From the NCBI GenBank assembly GCA_029783825.1, contig JAREIK010000353.1:307676-371675 (forward strand): 64,000 nucleotides of DNA, written 5' to 3'. This document shows positions 58,380 to 64,000 of the stretch, piece after piece. The number at the start of each line of letters is the position of its first letter. Position 1 is the first letter of the stretch. The stretch is from Sapria himalayana (Eukaryota > Streptophyta > Magnoliopsida > Malpighiales > Rafflesiaceae). The position numbers and the translations under genes are program-made. Below the pieces are notes generated by a model. It ran no database searches. It was not told the DNA's origin and saw only the letters and a list, made by a program, of their open reading frames with translations.

Positions 58380-61300
58380 TCGTAATTATGGTTGAATCCG
58401 AGGTGGTTACTCCATATATGTCTCCTTCTCTAAGTCATCATAAAGAAGCATATTCTTCAAGTCTAGCTAATGTATCCTCCAATTATGAGGTGGTTTAGGA
58501 AAAATAAAAATTCATAATGAGAAGATCTTGGCCACAAGAGAGAAAGTACCCTTGTAGTTCATATTAAACACAATAAATTTACTTGCAACAAATCTCGACT
58601 AAAAGTGATCTATCTTCCTATATAGACATATCTTCACAAAGAATACCCACCTCCATTCAAAAACATATCTTTCTAATAGTCGTGAAACTAATTCTCAAGC
58701 TACATTATAATGAATAACATACGTTTTTCCATCATTACCTGATGACAGATAATATCATGGATAAGATAATATCTCATAAAAAAATAATATATATAAAATT
58801 AAGTACCGAGTACAACTCCTATATCTCTTCCCAAGAGCGAATGTTATATCATGATCAAAAGAGGCTGCAAACAAGAACATCTAGATCCTCAATAAGCTTT
58901 TTTTTGACTTGAGTAAGCTAGGCATATCTCTCAGGTCTAAATTCCAAGTATTGGATAACCAAATCTCCTAGTTACCAATTTAATGTAAATTAATATTAAT
59001 GAAAATTTGTGGACAACAACATCAACTGGGCTTCAAGGATATCTCTCAATTCAAGAAACCTCACTCTCTTCATATTCAAGATGATTTAAAATTGTTATAA
59101 ATATGATTACACTATATGGGCAATATCATACTAAGTACTATATATTCACATATAGCCAACAAATGATAAATATGAAAAATATGATAAGGTAGTCCAAGCA
59201 GAGCTATAGTTAAGAAAAAAAAAAGTAATAAATCTAAATACATCTCAATTCATATTTTCTAAGCTTTTTTAAGAAACAAGTATGCATTTGCTAAAATCTC
59301 ATCAATTAAGTGAGAAAAATATTTGTATCATCTTTGGAGAATAAAGTAGCTAAGAAAAATATTATCTTAAGATCTTACATGAAAAATTATTCAATACTAA
59401 AAATCAATCAAGCACAAAATAAGTGCATCAAAAAATTATGATGCAAAATAAATGAACTATCTCTGGAAATAGGATTTAAAAGAATATATACGAGATATTA
59501 TGATAAAAGAGAATATCTAATGGATGAAGGTTGATTGTTATTAAAATCAGATATCTACAAAAATATTTCAGAATATTCTTTTTAAGTAAAAATATCAAAA
59601 CTTTTTTAATTAAATATTTATTATTCTTTTTAATAATTCAATTCTATTAGGATATGTCATCAAATGAAATCTGATGTATAATCCTATAATATATATCACA
59701 ATCACTAAATTGGTTAAAGATATATTTTAATATAATGTTACTTTTTATTTTTTTAATATTTTTATCAAATCAATTTTTCATTATTTTATGAAATCTCTGA
59801 AAAATATAAAACATATAATTTATCTGGAAAGAGATATATCTATATATATCTCGAATAATCATAAAAAAATGATTAAATATCTAAATCTTTTTCTTGTGAT
59901 ATTTCTACTAGGATCTCATACGTCTAAGTGCATTATATCAAATTGATTCCTATTCAAGCCAGATTGACATGTATGACAAAAAATACGGATAAATTTTCTT
60001 AACTAATATGTCACACACTAAGGTCAAGATACCTTTCAGCAATAATGAGTAATTAAACTAAGAATGTACAAGTAAATAATCCACAATACTCGAACATTAA
60101 AAAAAAATCTCACTGTCTAAAAGAGAATATATAATCTATTATGCTCAATCCTACTTATAGTCTTCCTCATAGTCTTTCAATCATGTTGATAAATATTAAT
60201 AGAAATAAACATAAAATTAAAGTTAAATTGTCTAAATAGATAACTAATAAAGAATAAACTAACAGGACAATTAAAAATAAGCACAACACTCAAGCTCAAT
60301 ACTATATTACTAATATATCTAATAAATTTTAAATATTTATCATAGACTATAATAATATTTTCAGAACTAAAATAAATAAAAATTATGATATAATTACCTT
60401 TACAAATAGTAATATTTCTCATACCAATAATATATAAGATTAAAGTGAGTGCATGAATAAAATAACCAATAATATCTAAAAGAATATATGATTTGTTATT
60501 ACCTTAGAGAAAAAACCTACACTCCTTATTATCAAGTATAAGTGTCTATGCAAGATAAAATCTATAAGAACTCCTTGATAACTTTAGTAGTTAGTCTATA
60601 TTTCTCTCTATACTGTGTAAAGTTCTCAGCTTTCTCTTTGGATATAATATTGAAAAACTATCTCTGGTATGACCCATCCTCCTACAATGAATATATTGAA
60701 TTGAGATATTTTATTTATATTTGCTATGATAATCTCTTTCAATATTGTCACAAAATTGTGATTCATCTAAAAAGAAAAATAACAATACACTAAATAAACA
60801 TTTTGGCAAATACTAATTTATATTTTTATATAATTATGCAGCAACCCTAATAGAGGTTTCTATCCAAAACACAACTACATGCCACTGTGAGCCACCACCT
60901 CGTGCTAGCTACTACTCACCTCTACTGCCCCCAACCATACGTGTCAAGTATAAAAAATACACATGCCTTCTACCATCACTATGCACGCCTGCTTCCACCA
61001 CCATATGTGTTTGTTGTCATCACCATGGGTGCCTGTCACCACCATTGTGTATGTTTGCTACCACCACCATGCTCGCATGTAGCCACCACCATGAGCGCCT
61101 ACTACCATCACCATGTGCACCTACTGCCAACCAACATTCTTGTCACCATATGTACACAAATACAAAACCATGCATGTGTGCATCGTACTGGTACAATGCA
61201 TGCAAAGCAACCCATAGGACTTGAAAACCATACCCACATGAAGCAAAAGTTAAAGTTTAAAAAATAAACAAAAAAATTAAGAGAATCCACATGTTAGGTG

Positions 61301-61674
61301 ATTACATAAAAATATAAAATAAAATAGAATAATCATAAATAAACAAATTACAATAATTACGACACAATCATATGATAGCAACAACTATGTGATACCATTG
61401 CACACAACAACTCGACGCACCATCACTGCACCATTGCATCTTCTATTTACACCAAAAATAACTACACACATCACCACAACACAATCGATTGATGTAGAAT
61501 CACAACTAATTCGATATGCCATTTTTTATATCATTGCACAACATATAATTCCACTGTATGATGCTACATTATACACATCTACACGATATTTCTTTTCCCA
61601 CTACACAACATGTGCAATTTTACAGAATTTCCAATTTAGAGTTTCGCAAACAACAACCCTTTGCACTAATACCA
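58380..61674 (-). pseudogene. Ty1/copia remnant C3
   Basis: From the PBS side: GCACTAATACCATG on the plus strand (61661-61674) is the complement of a PBS beginning TGGTATTAGTGC. Then comes a gag leader with a CACCACCAT minisatellite. GAG-pre-integrase reads CHTCQSGLNRNQFDIMHLDV (near 59960), with two metal-binding Cys and the H-L-D-V-W start of integrase (Trp mutated to stop). Integrase is decayed. At 58620-58380 an RT scrap resembles A-R-L-V-A-K-G and L-D-V-K-N-A-F-L-H-G-D-L (readable as LDLKNMLLYDDLEKETYME). The order and the 3-kb spacing fit copia. The 3' half is missing, with C2 adjoining. Confidence 0.68.
60960..61135. repeat. Degenerate 19-25 bp minisatellite (CACCACCAT type)
   Basis: About seven units built on CACCACCATG followed by YGCGCCTGCTAC-like sequence, most often 22 bases long. 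They create a plus-strand open frame (60887-61267) rich in His, Tyr and Pro, which I regard as a by-product. It lies in the C3 gag leader. Confidence 0.7.
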
Positions 61675-62074
61675 TGTAAAAAAATAAATCATAAAACAAT
61701 CTCATAACCTTGAGTATATATAAAAAGGAAAAAAACATAACTTTCTCTTTTGGATAACATTAAGTTAATATAAAAATGAAATATATATGGACAACCCATA
61801 GTTTGATTGCTCCCATCACAAATATTTATAAAAATATATATATAAGCAACAATAATGCAACAAACAAATAAAAAAAATAGAAGACATAATTTCAATGAAC
61901 GCATGTAACTACTTGTTTATTTATGCTTATTTTTATTTTATTTTATGAATTTGATGAAAACAGCCAATTTGTAGACTGCCACAATTATTTTTGTTAATTT
62001 TATAAAGATACACTTGTGTGATACTTGATTATTGAGTATTCTTATAATTTTATTTTCCTAATTGATTTGATTCA
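61675..62074. repeat. LTR-like region shared between head-to-head copia elements
   Basis: It lies between two diverging PBS-like sites (61661-61674, minus; 62075-62090, plus). A TATA-like TTTTTATATATACTCAAGG is readable on the minus strand near 61715. It is too short for two complete LTRs of typical size, so one or both may be truncated or the two may be fused. Confidence 0.45.
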
Positions 62075-63480
62075 TAATATCAAAGCCAACAATAAACAAA
62101 ATTTGACAATAGGGACAATATGTGGGTGAGTAAGGGAAACAAATCTTAAAAGTATTTTAAAAATAGATGCATGCACTATATCAGCAAAATGCACACATGC
62201 CTAGAATAGAAAAGGTTAGGGTTATCACACAACTACTATGTGCGACAAAGTGCGTGGTGTTCACATTGTGGTTGCATAATAATCAAGCAATGTGTGATGG
62301 TTGCATGGTTTTGAATGATTGTCACATGGTGATCATTTTTAGTAATAGTGGCGGCGTGTGTACACTGTAGGATGACAGTGTGTGCATTATTTCAGATTGA
62401 GAAAACTTAAATTTTAGTTGATATATGAAAAGTCAATATTACAACAGATATACATAACAAAGAGCCCAAATTCATTGTATATAATGTCAGAGGAAGAATC
62501 ATAGCAAAAGTACTTGTTAGGTATTATATCTATAGAAGAACTATAAATTTCACATAACATTAAAAGAATAACTAATTACAGGATCTATTTAGAAGTCCCC
62601 CTAAAGCTTATATATCATGATACTGATACTTACTAGAAATAAATACACATAATATTTATTTAATACAATAATAAATTGTTCTATTTTTTTAGATATTACT
62701 TGTTTTACTTAAAATCACATTAAACTTTTGAATTATTAATACAAAAACTAATATTCACATTAAAGATTATCATAACTTAATATTTTTTCTTATTATAAAT
62801 ATATTATTATTATAGCTAATGATAAATATTCAAAAATTACTGGATATATTAGTGTCTATCTTTGGTATTTATTAGTTTCTCATGACTTTCTTATTCCATA
62901 TTATCATATTAGTTCACTCTTTATGAGTTGTCTTTACAAATAATTTAACTTTAACTTTATTTTCGACTCTACTAATAATTTTTTGCAAAGTCACACGACA
63001 CTAAAATATTCGTGACTAAGCAACATGAAATATATGTTTTCTTTTCAATAATAATATATCCTTCTAGATGTTTTAGTGTGTGAAACCCTTTACTTGAGAA
63101 TTTTTAGTTTGCTTACCTATCATTAATCAAATTGAGAATATTTTATCCTATTTTTAAGGATATTTCAATCAAAGAATATAATATATATTAGATTATTAAT
63201 TAAAAATACTTACTAGAACTTCCTATGATACACACAAATCTAACTTAATTAGAGACACATTAGATTTGATATACTCAAAAATATATGAAAATAATAAAAA
63301 TATGAGCAGAGATTAATTTATATATATGATTACTTGAGATATATATGGATATATCTCTTTCAAGAAAAATCAATTTTTTTTTATTTTTCAAAATTTTCAA
63401 ATAATAATAAAAAATTAATTTTGTTATAGCCTAAATATTACCATTTTTAATATTTTATATTTATTTTCTTCCATTTGATA
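62075..63480 (+). pseudogene. Ty1/copia remnant C5
   Basis: ATAATATCAAAGCCAAC (62074-62090) resembles the initiator tRNA-Met PBS. The sequence from 62390 to 62830 is similar to the C4 segment 25690-26110, and 63300-63370 (GATTACTTGAGATATATATG, then GATATATCTCTTTC) matches the reverse complement of C3 near 59830-59870 in the integrase part. No intact motif is readable and no RT follows. Confidence 0.55.
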
Positions 63481-64000
63481 GGAGCACTCAACTATTGTGA
63501 AATGTTCAATGCAATTTGCCCTTTATGTAAAAGGCTTTATGTGTATTGTTTAATATATTGAGTTGTGTATTAAATTTCAAGTTAAGATATGTTAAATTAT
63601 TTTATGTTATTTCATTTTATTTTTTAATTATTATTTTGCTTTTCACATTGTATTTGTAATATGATATAAAAGTCATAAACAAGGACAAAAAATCATAGAA
63701 GAGTATGCATGTAAGTTAAGATTATACATACTAGAAAGTATGTATCACTCTATTGTTGCATATCATTGTGTGCAACAGAAAATAGTAACACAAAGAAAAA
63801 TAATTATGATTCATATAACTTTGTAGTCTACACAATAAAAGCCTAATTTTCTTCTCAAGAAATGCTTCTCATTGTGCATTCCGCAACAAGCATATTAACA
63901 TTAAATTTTGTGAATGATAATTTTTGAAAATCATTCGAAGGTAAAGGTTTTGAATTTTCCTAGTTCGGCCAAATTTTATCAATTCCTATTTTCAATGTCA
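63481..64000. other. No recognisable feature
   Basis: AT-rich sequence without motif, repeat or open frame of note. Confidence 0.4.

Noticed and set aside
1..64000. A new defence, biosynthetic or regulatory gene system
   Set aside because: I looked for clustered co-directional genes, RNA genes and conserved non-transposon domains and found none. The window is layered transposons, and the novel-looking aspects concern the elements themselves.

Overview
This window looks like a heterochromatic or intergenic stretch of a large, AT-rich flowering-plant genome, possibly a monocot, although no species can be named from sequence alone. I find no host gene that I can defend and no tRNA, rRNA, CRISPR or operon-like organisation. 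Almost everything recognisable is transposable-element DNA: seven copies of one hAT family, about ten small non-autonomous hAT relatives, Ty1/copia and Ty3/gypsy fragments, L1-type LINE fragments, two long-inverted-repeat Mutator-like elements, and several minisatellites. Nearly every coding track carries stops and frameshifts.

Layout. 1-2193 is the 3' part of hAT copy H1. It sits in a GAGCTC-rich palindromic array (2194-3685) that also holds a small hAT element. 4190-5590 (-) is an L1-type LINE (endonuclease, linker, RT start), followed by a copia RNase H scrap, a LINE RT scrap and a copia RT (6470-7490, +) split by a small hAT element. 8004-9000 holds an old inverted hAT fragment. 9166-12814 is full-length hAT copy H2. 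14779-21126 is a nearly complete copia element on the minus strand with LTRs, PBS and a 5-bp target duplication; it was itself hit by two small hAT elements and one other inverted-repeat element.

21.1-28.8 kb contains LTR-like blocks, a degenerate tandem repeat, copia pieces and two low-copy-looking stretches without a recognisable gene. 28877-30711 holds two Mutator-like elements whose interiors are GAGCTC arrays. 32640-33195 is a LINE 3' end. 35500-37880 (+) and 39590-41800 (-) are two gypsy gag-protease remnants facing each other. 41821-49446 is a nest of three hAT copies, including the youngest and best preserved (H4, 41893-45460, perfect 8-bp target duplication). 51305-53042 is a further hAT 3' half. 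54008-55270 is a DUF4283-like LINE ORF1 remnant with a tandem repeat. 55560-61674 (-) contains two copia remnants, and 62075-63480 (+) a third, head to head with the second.

The elements interact as parasites of one another: small hAT elements share GC-rich ends (TAGAGGTGTCAAACGGGCC) with the transposase-bearing copies, and most lie inside other transposons. The most interesting signals are a stop codon shared by three hAT copies but open in an older one, a perfect 20-bp hairpin next to the hAT 5' end that recurs in a small element, and GAGCTC arrays packaged as the palindromic core of Mutator-like elements. All family calls come from reading translations and repeats by eye; no database search was run.
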